From M3007 sp046160345 (lineage in GTDB: Bacteria; Bacteroidota; Bacteroidia; Chitinophagales; Saprospiraceae), in contig JBJXGO010000010.1 of assembly GCA_046160345.1 (NCBI GenBank), positions 62,001 to 126,000 on the forward strand: 64,000 nt of DNA, read 5' to 3'. The position numbers and the translations under genes are program-made. Positions 26,696 through 36,600 of the stretch are shown here, in pieces (positions within the stretch are counted from its first letter, which is position 1; each line of letters begins with the position of its first letter). The notes beneath the pieces are model-generated. The model saw nothing but the letters and a program-made list of their open reading frames with translations. It made no database searches and had not been told where the DNA came from.

Positions 26696-28357
26696 ATGAA
26701 ACGTAGAAATTTTCTCAAAATATTTCCGGCCGCGACAGTAACTCCCTTTGTGGTTAACGGCCACCCTTTGCGCCCTTTTGCCAACAGTAAAATGGCCCGG
26801 TTGCTTAGCAGCTGCGATGGCGTAGAAGACCGCGTCCTTGTTTTGATTCAACTTAAAGGCGGCAATGATGGGTTGAATACGATCATCCCCATAAACCAAT
26901 ATGACACCTACGCCAACCTTCGCCCAACAATTGGAATAGCCGAAAACGATTTCATTAATTTGGATGGCACGCTAGCCAACGAGGATCAGGTTGGAATTCA
27001 TCCTTCTTTTGTCAAAATCAAGGAATTGTACGAAAAAGGATGGGCAACCGTTGTGCAGGGTGTTGGTTATGAAAGCATGAATCAAAGCCATTTCAAGGGA
27101 ACTGACCTTTGGCTGAGCGGTGGTGATGGCAGCTTGAACAACAATAACATAAAATCTGGCTGGATGGGACGTGCCCTTCAGGCATTTTATCCAGATGTGG
27201 TTGGCGTGCCGACAGCCAATATGCCCGACCCACTTGGCATCCAGGTTGGCGACCCAACCACTTCACTTGGTTTCCATACTGAGTCCCAACACCAAAACGT
27301 CATTAATCTGAGCGGTCAGGATGCTGCTGGCTTTTATTCCCTGATACAAACCATTGGCGGAGCCCCAATCCTTAATGTTCCGGATTCAGAACATGGGGAA
27401 GAACTTGAATTTATTATGGGTGTGGAGCAAAGCACCAGCCTGTATGCACAGCGAATCTCAGAGGTTTTCAATGCCGGGTCAAATTATTTGACAAATTACA
27501 CTACTACTAACGTTAGCCGCTTTGCGCCCCAGCTTCAGACGGTGGCAAGGCTTATCAAGGGAGGTTGCAAGACCAAAATTTACCTGTGCCAAGTGGGAGG
27601 TTTTGACACGCACAATGCTCAGGTGAATCAGGGAGATACCTCTGTAGGTGACCATGCAGATCTATTGCTTGACCTTGCAGAATCCGTTAAGAATTTTATG
27701 GACGATCTTGAAGGACTCGGCCTGGCTGATCAGGTAACGGCGTGTACTTTTTCTGAATTTGGTCGTTGTGCGCGAGAAAACGGCTCTATTGGATCTGACC
27801 ATGGTACCTTGGCGCCCATGTTTGTATTTGGCAAAAACATAGCTGCGGGCATGCGTGGCACCAATGTTAACCTTTCGGACCTTACCAATGATAACCAGCT
27901 GAAAGGCGCTCAATTTGATTATCGCCAGGTATTTACGACCCTGCTTCAAGATTGGCTCGGCGCTAACGAAGAAGTGCTTACAGAAACCATGTTTGAAGGC
28001 TTCGGAAAAATACCGCTCGTGGATTCAGCAGCAGTGGTCAGTCCCGATTGCTACTTGCCCATGACAGTTGGCACCCAGGATAATTACCTGACGGAGAAAC
28101 CATTGACTATATTTCCCAATCCGGCAAGCATTCAGGCAGAGATCGGATTCAGCAATACTGGTGGGGCCTTTGAGGCTCGGCTCACTTTACACAGCCTGGG
28201 AGGGTCATTAGTTTCAGCCACCAATGTGCGTGTGGAGCAGGATGTCAATGTTTATTTTCTTGACGTCTCTTCACTACCACCTGGGCCATACTTTGTACGA
28301 TTAGAAAATAAGCTGAATGGTCGTGCTTTTGTGGCCAAACTCAACGTTGCTCGGTAG
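26696..28357 (+). CDS. DUF1501 family protein with twin-Arg-like leader and T9SS type A tail
   Basis: 553 residues. The N-terminus MKRRNFLKIFPAATVTPFVV resembles a twin-arginine signal (RRNFLK). The DUF1501 body is related to the sulfatase/alkaline phosphatase superfamily, with LIQLKGGNDGLNT, GSDHGTLAPMFVFG and FSEFGRCAREN, and probably binds metal. The C-terminal ~80 residues (LTIFPNPASI ... GPYFVRLEN) form a type A T9SS sorting domain. If both signals are real, the protein is folded in the cytoplasm, crosses by Tat, and then passes the outer membrane by T9SS. It is paired with the DUF1800 gene and closed by a strong hairpin at 28379-28416. Enzymatic activity is not known. Confidence 0.85.
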   Translation: MKRRNFLKIFPAATVTPFVVNGHPLRPFANSKMARLLSSCDGVEDRVLVLIQLKGGNDGLNTIIPINQYDTYANLRPTIGIAENDFINLDGTLANEDQVGIHPSFVKIKELYEKGWATVVQGVGYESMNQSHFKGTDLWLSGGDGSLNNNNIKSGWMGRALQAFYPDVVGVPTANMPDPLGIQVGDPTTSLGFHTESQHQNVINLSGQDAAGFYSLIQTIGGAPILNVPDSEHGEELEFIMGVEQSTSLYAQRISEVFNAGSNYLTNYTTTNVSRFAPQLQTVARLIKGGCKTKIYLCQVGGFDTHNAQVNQGDTSVGDHADLLLDLAESVKNFMDDLEGLGLADQVTACTFSEFGRCARENGSIGSDHGTLAPMFVFGKNIAAGMRGTNVNLSDLTNDNQLKGAQFDYRQVFTTLLQDWLGANEEVLTETMFEGFGKIPLVDSAAVVSPDCYLPMTVGTQDNYLTEKPLTIFPNPASIQAEIGFSNTGGAFEARLTLHSLGGSLVSATNVRVEQDVNVYFLDVSSLPPGPYFVRLENKLNGRAFVAKLNVAR

Positions 28358-28378
28358 TCTTCTCGAATATTGTGACCA

Positions 28379-28416
28379 AAGAAACGCTGGGTAGCAAATG
28401 CCGCCCAGCGTTTCTT
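28379..28416. terminator. Hairpin terminator after the DUF1800-DUF1501 pair
   Basis: Perfect 13-bp arms (28379-28391 and 28404-28416) surround a 12-nt loop and are followed by ATTTTGG. The A-rich 5' side and T-rich 3' side fit a terminator usable in either direction. Confidence 0.8.
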
Positions 28417-28530
28417 ATTTTGGACAAAAGTTCCAGAAAACCCTTGTTTTATCTAAAATCGTCTGAAAATCTGCCTGTAAAATCTTCGTTTCGGTTGATT
28501 TTCGCAGTTTTGCACATAAAACAACTTTAG

Positions 28531-31500
28531 ATGCACAAAAACTCGATCCTCCCTACACTTAAGCCCCTTTCCCTCCTGCTATTTTTTTACCTGATGCTGG
28601 GTGACTGTTTAGGTCAAAACCGACCTGCTTTCAGCTCGGAGGCCCTGAAAACTATTCACGTACGCAATATCGGCCCGGGTGCTATGTCTGGCCGCATTAC
28701 CGCGATCGCCGTTGACCCCAATCAACCCGAAGTCATCTATGCTGGCGCGGCCTCTGGTGGTGTTTGGCGAAGCAAAAGCGGCGGCACAGCCTGGGAACCA
28801 ATTTTTGACAAAGCCCCAACTCAGGGTGTGGGCAGCATTGCGATCAGCCCGCGTAACCCTGACGAAATTTGGGTTGGCACCGGCGAGGGCAATCCTAGAA
28901 ACTCCCAAAATTTTGGTGTTGGCATTTTCAAAACCATCAACGGTGGAAAGGATTGGACCTGTATGGGGCTGCAAAACTCACGCACAATTCACCGCGTGTT
29001 GTTGCATCGAGACAACCCGGATGTGGTTTTCGCCGCTTCACTTGGCTCTACCTACGGCCCAACAGAGGAAAGAGGTGTTTTTAAAAGCACTGATGGGGGT
29101 AAAAGTTGGAAAAAAGTATTGTATGTCAATGATTTAACGGGTTGTTCGGAACTGGTTGCAGATCCGCAAAACCCCAACAAACTTTATGCAGCCATGTGGG
29201 AATATCGCCGTTGGCCATGGTTTTTCAAAAGTGGGGGAAAAGGCTCAGGGCTTTATGTGAGTTATGATGCCGGCGAAACCTGGGAAAAGAGGACCGATAA
29301 AGATGGACTTCCGGAAGGCGATTTGGGGCGGATAGGATTAGCCGTTGCAAAAAGTAATTCTGATATCGTGTATGCCCTTGTAGAAGCCAAAGAGAATGCA
29401 CTTTATAAAAGCATGGATGGAGGTAGAAAATGGCAAAAAATGGCCGATAAAGGCCAAGGTGACAGGCCTTTTTATTATTCTGAAATTTATGTAGATCCCA
29501 AAAATGAAAACCGGGTTTATTCAATTTACACATTCATCTCAAAAAGTGAAGATGGTGGAAAAACATTTTCTACATGGGCAGGGTGGACCATTCATCCTGA
29601 TCACCATGCATTTTGGATAAGCCCGGATAACTCCAATTACATCATCAATGGTAATGACGGGGGCTTAAATATTACGCTCGATGGCGGCAAAACCTGGCGT
29701 TACGCAGAAAACATTCCTGTGGGGCAGTTTTACCATGTGGAGACCGACAACGAATGGCCCTATAATGTGTATGGTGGCTTGCAGGATAATGGATCCTGGG
29801 TTGGGCCCTCGGCAGTTTGGAAGTCTGGTGGAATCCGCAACTCTGATTGGCAGGAGGTCTATTTTGGTGATGGTTTTGAGACTATGCCAAGGAAAGACGA
29901 CCCTCGTTACGTTTTCGCGCAGTCGCAAGGCGGCGAACTTGGACTTGTGGACCGCAAAACGGGGGAGACCAAATACTTGAAACCACTGCATCCTGATGCT
30001 GTAACTAAACTTAGGTTCAACTGGAACGCAGCCCTTGCACAAGACCCACATCGGCCTCATGGCATTTATTTCGGGTCACAATTTGTTCATTACTCTGCTG
30101 ACCTGGGCCAGAATTGGCAGATCATCAGCCCAGACCTGACTACAAATGACACGTCCAAAATGCATCAGGACATATCCGGAGGCTTAACCTTTGATGCGAC
30201 CAATGCCGAAAATCATTGCACTGTCATTGCTATCAATCCAAGCCCTGTCCAGCAAGGGGTAGTATGGGTGGGTACAGACGATGGAAACATTCAACTGACG
30301 AAAGACAACGGCAAGACTTGGGAAAACTTTGCCAAATCACTGCCCGATGCGCCCAAAAACGCCTGGATTCCTTCTATTGAGGCTTCCCCCACAAATGCAG
30401 GAGAAGCATTTGTAGTCCTCAACAATTACCGTCAAAACGATTGGCAGCCTTACCTCTACCACACTACTGATTTTGGCAAAAAATGGAGAAGGTTGGTCTC
30501 AGCTAAAAATTTGCCAACCGCCAATGCTTCGAACGGAGGCAATTTTTGCCTTTCTGTCGTACAGGATACCGAGCAGCCTGGCCTGATCTTCCTGGGCACT
30601 GACCATGGTTTGTATGTTTCTATCAATTATGGAGAAATATGGGTTCAATTCCCAGGCGAATCCTTTCCAAGTGTCCCTGTCTATGATTTAAAGATCCAGC
30701 AAAGGGATGGCGATTTGGTCATTGGCAGTTTTGGACGAGGCATTTGGATACTGGACAACCTGGCCCCATTGCGGGAACTGGCTCGTTCGGGCGCAGCCAT
30801 GCTCGATCAAAACTTTAAACTTTTCCCGGCACAGGCGGGAATTCTTGCCGAATTCCGCTCCTTCGATGGACCCCGTTTTGCGGTGGACGCCACTTATGAG
30901 GGAGAGAACAAAGGCACGGCGGTTTCTGTGCCTGTTTGGGTAAAACCGGGCATTAAAAAAGCAGAAAAACCAAAAGAGAAAGAAGGCGAAGAAGGAAAAA
31001 AGGGAAAAGATTTAGAAAAAAATACAAAACGAGGTGAAACGTCCTCGGAACCAGCGAAGGCTAAAGCCGGTACAGGTAAATCTGCTGAAAAAAATAAAAA
31101 AGAAAAAGCGACCATAACTATTCTTGCCATGAATGGAGACACACTCCGGCGTTATAAAACCGAACTGGATTCTGCTTTTTCAAGCAGAATATGGTGGAGT
31201 AAGGACACCAAAGGCGTGCGATTCCCCAGCAAAAACGAACCGGGCCCGGACCAACTTGAACCAGGAGGAGGTCCTTCGGTATTACCCGGCGAATATTGGG
31301 TAAAAGCGGATTATATGGGCTATCATGATTCTGCAAAAGTAAATGTGATAGGCGATCCGCGTCTTGATCATTCTGCCGCTGAACTGGCCGCCAAAAATGA
31401 TGCTATCAGGGATTTGTACAAAACGGTGGAACGGGCTACAAAGGCCTATGAACGTTTAAAAGAAGCAGAAAAAACAATCGGACTGGTTGAAAACCAATTT

Positions 31501-31845
31501 ATTAATGTACCTGATAGTTTGAAAAAGGAAGTCAACAAATTAGGATCAACCATAAAGGACTCCATTGCGGTTTTGAAAGAGAAATTCTTTCAACATAAAG
31601 AAACAAAAGGAATCCAGCGGAACCCTGAAGTTCTAAATGCCAGGTTTTGGAATGCATTCGGATACATAGAAGGAGGACCTGCCGCACCCAATGCTGCCGC
31701 GCAAACGGCCATCGCCAAGGCAAAACTCGAAACAGAAAAAATTGTGGAAAATGTAAACGCACTCTTTGAATCTCAATGGAAGGAGTACAGAGAAAAGGTG
31801 GAAGCGGTTAAGTTTTCTGTATTCAAAGATTTTGAAAAATTATGA
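28531..31845 (+). CDS. Secreted sortilin/VPS10-like Asp-box propeller protein
   Basis: 1104 residues with a signal peptide ending near DCLGQ. At least nine Asp-box turns are visible between residues ~80 and ~680 (SKSGGTAWEPI, STDGGKSWKKV, SEDGGKTFSTW, TLDGGKTWRYA, TKDNGKTWENF and others), which predicts one or two large beta-propellers of the VPS10/GH74 class. A Lys/Glu-rich low-complexity linker follows (about residues 807-855), then a predicted helical tail with charged heptads (about 950-1104). No T9SS domain is present, so it may stay periplasmic. Proteins of this kind are often annotated as glycosyl hydrolases without evidence. A weak promoter (CAGTTTTG at 28505-28512) lies upstream. Confidence 0.8.
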   Translation: MHKNSILPTLKPLSLLLFFYLMLGDCLGQNRPAFSSEALKTIHVRNIGPGAMSGRITAIAVDPNQPEVIYAGAASGGVWRSKSGGTAWEPIFDKAPTQGVGSIAISPRNPDEIWVGTGEGNPRNSQNFGVGIFKTINGGKDWTCMGLQNSRTIHRVLLHRDNPDVVFAASLGSTYGPTEERGVFKSTDGGKSWKKVLYVNDLTGCSELVADPQNPNKLYAAMWEYRRWPWFFKSGGKGSGLYVSYDAGETWEKRTDKDGLPEGDLGRIGLAVAKSNSDIVYALVEAKENALYKSMDGGRKWQKMADKGQGDRPFYYSEIYVDPKNENRVYSIYTFISKSEDGGKTFSTWAGWTIHPDHHAFWISPDNSNYIINGNDGGLNITLDGGKTWRYAENIPVGQFYHVETDNEWPYNVYGGLQDNGSWVGPSAVWKSGGIRNSDWQEVYFGDGFETMPRKDDPRYVFAQSQGGELGLVDRKTGETKYLKPLHPDAVTKLRFNWNAALAQDPHRPHGIYFGSQFVHYSADLGQNWQIISPDLTTNDTSKMHQDISGGLTFDATNAENHCTVIAINPSPVQQGVVWVGTDDGNIQLTKDNGKTWENFAKSLPDAPKNAWIPSIEASPTNAGEAFVVLNNYRQNDWQPYLYHTTDFGKKWRRLVSAKNLPTANASNGGNFCLSVVQDTEQPGLIFLGTDHGLYVSINYGEIWVQFPGESFPSVPVYDLKIQQRDGDLVIGSFGRGIWILDNLAPLRELARSGAAMLDQNFKLFPAQAGILAEFRSFDGPRFAVDATYEGENKGTAVSVPVWVKPGIKKAEKPKEKEGEEGKKGKDLEKNTKRGETSSEPAKAKAGTGKSAEKNKKEKATITILAMNGDTLRRYKTELDSAFSSRIWWSKDTKGVRFPSKNEPGPDQLEPGGGPSVLPGEYWVKADYMGYHDSAKVNVIGDPRLDHSAAELAAKNDAIRDLYKTVERATKAYERLKEAEKTIGLVENQFINVPDSLKKEVNKLGSTIKDSIAVLKEKFFQHKETKGIQRNPEVLNARFWNAFGYIEGGPAAPNAAAQTAIAKAKLETEKIVENVNALFESQWKEYREKVEAVKFSVFKDFEKL

Positions 31846-31880
31846 TGGGATAGTCCTTCCAGATAGTTTGACTTAAAAAG

Positions 31881-31926
31881 AGTGCCAGTTTCAAGATATT
31901 TCATATTGAGGCTGGCACTTGGTTTT
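31881..31926 (+). terminator. Terminator after the 1104-residue propeller gene
   Basis: AGTGCCAG (31881-31888) pairs with CTGGCACT (31912-31919), and the 23-nt interior forms a second stem (TCAAgATAT with ATATtGAG). A T-rich run follows at 31922-31926. Confidence 0.75.
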
Positions 31927-32103
31927 TGTTTAATGGTCAAAAATACCGTCCTTTGCGCCTGAATCAAGACCCTTATTAAAATTATACCTATCCATTACCG
32001 CCTGAAGATTGCACCGGAACAAAAAGAAAACTGTGAACCTGGAATCGAGTGCTTACAATCTTAATGCTTTAGTTGCAACTTAGTTCATTACTTTCAAACA
32101 CAA

Positions 32104-33033
32104 ATGTCTGATATTCAAAAGAAATTGACCCGAATCGGGGTTTTTTACGACGGCAATTATTTTCTCCACGTTTCCAATTACTACGCCTACCATCACGAAC
32201 GCCGAGGCCGACTTAGCATCGCAGGTCTCCATGATTTTATTCGGCATAAAATTGCAGAAGAAGAGCAGAAGGATATGCACCTGTGCCAAATTGTTGACGC
32301 CCATTATTTCAGAGGGCGCCTTTCAGCACAGGAAGCAAGCACCGAAGGGAATCGACTGTTTTACGACCGTCTATTTGATGATATTTTGATGATGGAGGGA
32401 GTTACCACCCATTATCTGCCCGTCAGGACCACTTATTATGGCCAACGGCAAGAACGCGGCATAGATGTTTGGATGGCGCTTGAAGCATTTGAACTTGCAC
32501 TTCACAAACAATTTGATGTGGTGGTACTCATAGCTTCCGACACAGATTTTGTGCCTTTGGTTCGGAAACTCCACACACTAGGCGTACGGGTGATGCTTTT
32601 TGCCTGGGACTACGATTTTTACGACGAAGAAGGACGCAGGAGAAGCACGGTTACCTCCCAATCGCTATGGGAAGAAGTGACGTATCCACTTGCTATGCAG
32701 GATGTTATCACGGAGGACAATGATCCGCAGTTTCCAATAAACCGCCTTTTTGTGGAAAGAAAGCGCAATTTAACTTCCCCTTCTCCAGAAGCTGAAGAAG
32801 GGGAAGTTACGCCGGTTGTTGAAGACGGAGAAACCATGCGAAGTACCATCTTCAGCTTAAAGGATGGATATGGCTTTGTAAACTTTCCACAGACAAATAA
32901 CCTCTTTTTCCACTTTTCGTTTTTGATCGATACGGATTTCAACGACTTGCGCGAAGGAGATGTGGTTGAATTCACCCTCAGCAAGAACGACCGGGGAGAG
33001 CCTATTGCCCGAAATGTAAAGTTGATAAAATAA
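32104..33033 (+). CDS. NYN-domain putative RNase fused to a cold-shock domain
   Basis: 309 residues, no signal peptide. The N-terminal NYN (LabA/DUF88, PIN-like) domain covers about residues 8-190: RIGVFYDGNYF with Asp16, RGIDVWMALEAFELA, and LIASDTDFVPLVRKL supply the acidic metal-binding set expected of a ribonuclease. An acidic linker (about 220-238) leads to a C-terminal cold-shock/OB module (about 240-309): MRSTIFSLKDGYGFVNF, NNLFFHFSFL and LREGDVVEFTLSKND, with the aromatic RNA-binding FxF residues in place. I infer a single-stranded RNA-binding nuclease. A strong hairpin directly after the stop closes the gene. Confidence 0.85.
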   Translation: MSDIQKKLTRIGVFYDGNYFLHVSNYYAYHHERRGRLSIAGLHDFIRHKIAEEEQKDMHLCQIVDAHYFRGRLSAQEASTEGNRLFYDRLFDDILMMEGVTTHYLPVRTTYYGQRQERGIDVWMALEAFELALHKQFDVVVLIASDTDFVPLVRKLHTLGVRVMLFAWDYDFYDEEGRRRSTVTSQSLWEEVTYPLAMQDVITEDNDPQFPINRLFVERKRNLTSPSPEAEEGEVTPVVEDGETMRSTIFSLKDGYGFVNFPQTNNLFFHFSFLIDTDFNDLREGDVVEFTLSKNDRGEPIARNVKLIK

Positions 33034-33078
33034 CCAGGGGTCGGTTGTCGCAATTCTATAGCGGCAACCGACCCTTGG
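33034..33078 (+). terminator. 18-bp stem hairpin directly after the NYN-CSD gene
   Basis: Arms 33034-33051 and 33061-33078 pair at 18 positions with two G-U pairs in plus-strand RNA and a 9-nt loop. The stem starts at the first base after the stop codon. Only a short T-poor tail follows. Confidence 0.7.
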
Positions 33079-33100
33079 ATAATCTAAAGTTTCAGTTAGC

Positions 33101-33616
33101 ATGCGCATCACGCTAGCCAATTCCGAAGACCTGGAGCCACTACGCTCATTTGCTGAACGTACATTTCGCATCGCTTTTCAAGCCGATAATGATCCTGAGC
33201 GTTTTGAGGAATATTGTGCCAAGGCATTTTCGACAGCACAATTTATGGAAGAACTGGGGCACATTGGCTCGAAATTTTGGCTTGGATGGAAGGGGGAAAC
33301 CCTGGCAGTTTATCTTAAACTAAATTTTGATACGCACCCTGAAGAACTGGGCAGTCAGCAAACGGTTCAAGTAGAACGCTTGTATGTAGAACCCTCCTTG
33401 CAAAGCAATAGGATAGGGGAGCAAATGCTGTATTTTGCCTGTAAGCAAGCTCAGGAAGCAAAGGCGGATTGGATTTGGTTGAGTGTTTGGCAGGAAAACC
33501 CACCCGCATTGCGATTTTACGAACGTTTTGGTTTCGAGATTTTTGGAACAAAAACTTTTTGGCTGGGCGACGAGGCCCAAACCGATTGGCTTGTTCGGAA
33601 AAAATTGATCGATTAA
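33101..33616 (+). CDS. GNAT family N-acetyltransferase
   Basis: 171 residues with the GNAT fold order: an N-terminal strand (MRITLANSEDLEPL), the central VERLYVEPSLQSNRIGEQML with the acetyl-CoA-binding QxxxIG loop, and the C-terminal WLSVWQENPPALRFYERFGFEIFG that forms the substrate side. Acyl transfer from acetyl-CoA to an amine is expected; the acceptor is unknown. It converges with the giant adhesin gene 10 bp away. Confidence 0.85.
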   Translation: MRITLANSEDLEPLRSFAERTFRIAFQADNDPERFEEYCAKAFSTAQFMEELGHIGSKFWLGWKGETLAVYLKLNFDTHPEELGSQQTVQVERLYVEPSLQSNRIGEQMLYFACKQAQEAKADWIWLSVWQENPPALRFYERFGFEIFGTKTFWLGDEAQTDWLVRKKLID

Positions 33617-33626
33617 CCCAATTATC

Positions 33627-36600
33627 CTACCTCAGGAGTGTCACTTCCCCATGATATTCCCGCACTTCGTCGTTCCCGAATCGCACTACCATAAGATAGG
33701 CGTAAACATCACTGGGGGCCTCCTTCCCATCGGTGCGTCCATCCCAGGCTTTTGTACCTGAAGTGGCTTCAAATACTTTTTGTCCCCAGCGATTAAATAT
33801 AAGAAATTTGGTCACTTCAGCGTTACCGCCCACCAAAACTGGTCTAAATGTGTCATTCGCGTTGTCGCCATTGGGTGTAAAGGCGTTGGGTAATTCAAAG
33901 CATCGTTTGGTATTGTATTCCAACGACTCCGATTCAGTTGTACAACCATTGGCATCCGTTGCAATTACAGTATAAGTAACAGTGCTTCCTTGCGGACTAA
34001 TATCCAATGAATCCAGTGTTGCACCTGGGATGGGCACACCGTTGGCAGTCCATTGAAAGTTTTCTACATTCCCGGCAATTACATCTATGCTTAGTTTCGC
34101 CACAACCCCTTCGCAAATAGAGTCTTTGGGATGGGGGATTGCCTGTATTTGGTCCAGAATAATAGGTTGAAACACAATTACTTGCACAGCGTCTACATCG
34201 GTACAATTAACTCCGAAATAAAGCGTAGCCGTATACGTGCTGGTCAATACTGGAGAAACCTGGATACTATTCCCGATCCTATGGCCAGGCATCCAGATAA
34301 TACTGTCAGCCGGGCTTCCAGCGACTGTCGCGCTTAACGTGACCGTTTCACCAAAACAAATGGTTTGATCCGCTCCAACATTGATATTGGAGCTTGCAAC
34401 ATAAACAGTCACGGATCCCTGAACCGCGCAGTTCTGATTGCTGGCAGATACGGAGTAAGTGATCGTATCGGTTGGCGTGGCAATGGGATTGGGTATATTC
34501 GGGTTGTTGAGGCCCGTGGATGGAGACCATTGGTAAGCCCCCGGGCCATTCGGTGGGAGGGTTAACGCTACAGATTGGCCTTGACAAATGCTGGTATTTG
34601 GGTTGAAATTGAGTTCCGGCAAGGGAATCACATCAACAGCAACTTCGTCAAGGGCGCTACAGGATTCACCGTACTGTAATGAAACGGTATAAACAGATAA
34701 AGTATCGGGACTGACCGTAATGATATTGGTAGTCTGGTTACCTGGAATCCAGATCAATGTGCCAGGATCGCCGGAAGTTGTAGCAGTTAATGTTACATCT
34801 GTTCCCGCACACACGATCTGGTCCGGGCCCGCATTTACGCTGGCATTATAATATTTTACGGTCACATCACCTTCTGAACTGCAATTAAGTCCCTGGGCCA
34901 CTACATGATATGTAATGTTTTGGGTTGCTGAGGATACAGGATTTGCAGAACTTGGGTCGTCCAAGAATGTACTTGGGGTCCAGGTATAGGTCACATCTAA
35001 CTGACTGCTGCTATTCAGCACTACTGATCCAGTTGAGCATAGAACAGGATTTTGTGCCAGTTCTAACAAAGGTGGTTGCTCCACAAAAACAGCTACGCTG
35101 GTTCCAGCCGGGCAGGGCAGCCCCTTGATTCCGATCTGATAAAGCGTTGTCATCACCGGGCTGGCAACTGGGTTCAAACAATCTGGACATGAAAGTGACC
35201 CGGCTGTCATTGGGTCCCATTGATACTCATAATCAGGATTGTTTGGAACCACGGTGACTGTAATTTGCGAAGAAGCTCCCGGGCAAATAAAAGGTGGCGC
35301 CGCAACCGCCGATACCGTGGGCGGGATGAAAACAGGCACATAAATATCTGCTGTGTCCAAACAACCTCCAATTTGACTAACTCTTTGATAGGTAAAAGTA
35401 TCAGTGGCAAGAATAACCAAATTCCAGAGGTTTTCAGGGGTTAAAAAAGTGCCATGAGGGAGCCAAGTGTGTTCAATTCCAGGGAAATTGGCTGGCTCAT
35501 AAACATTGGAAATAAGGTAAATCGTATCTCCCTGGCAATAAATAGATTTGTCCAAAACTCTTCGTATCGCCTGATCTGGCAGTGAATCGACTTTTATATG
35601 AACCGAGTCGTAAACCACACAAGTTTGGTTTCCGTTTACAACGCTGTAAGTTGCTGTATAAGTGATTGATTCTGTGGGCGATGAAATCACATTTGATCCT
35701 GATGCTGTGTTCAGGAAAAAGGGAGGAGACCATGTTATTTGAGAACCAGAAGGGATTGCGGTCGCTTGAAGTGTATCCGTTTCTCCAAGGCAAAGCAGGT
35801 GTAAGTCCTCTCCAAAAATATCAATATCAGCCAGTATAATGGTGATTGTTACGCTAGCGCTTTGGCTGCAAGCCCCATTTTGGCTTGTTGCCACCAGGGT
35901 ATAGATGGTCGTTTGGTCTGCCAGCGCAATTGGTCCGGAAATATTTGGATCGTTAAGGCCATCACTCGGCGTCCATTCATATTGTGTAGTGGTATTCAGC
36001 AAATTTGCCAATTGCACCGGGTAATTTTGACATAAAACGGTGTCTTCAATCAATACAGGAAAATGCAAGGTGTCCACATCAATGGTCACAAAATCCTGGG
36101 CCACACAGCCGTCCAGGGTAATAGTGGCAGAGTAAGTAACCGGGAATGAAGGGCTTGCAACTGGGGCAAGGCTATTGGGGTCGTCTAGTCCAACAGATGG
36201 AAACCACATTAGCGGCGTACCGGGAGGGTCAACAATTGCCTGCAATTCTACACTTCCACCGATGCAAATCTTAGTAGGAGTAAGTGCTGTCACAGCAATA
36301 CCTGGCGCAACCACCCTGACAAAGACCGAATCTACATCTATGCAAGTACCTACGGTGCCCGTCACGCTCAACCATAAACTTTGCGTCGGGGAGGTGACCG
36401 GGTTTGCAATATAAGCATTGCTCACCGCCGAAGTTGGTTGCCATAGGTAAGAAGTAGCGCCAGTTGCCTGTAATTGCAAAAAATCGCCCTTACAAACTTT
36501 TAGTGTATCACCGCCTGAAACAACCACTTCAACTCCGTCTTTGATCTCTGCAACCAGGGTTTTCAAAATAACCTCCCCACAGCCGAAATTGCGGGATATA

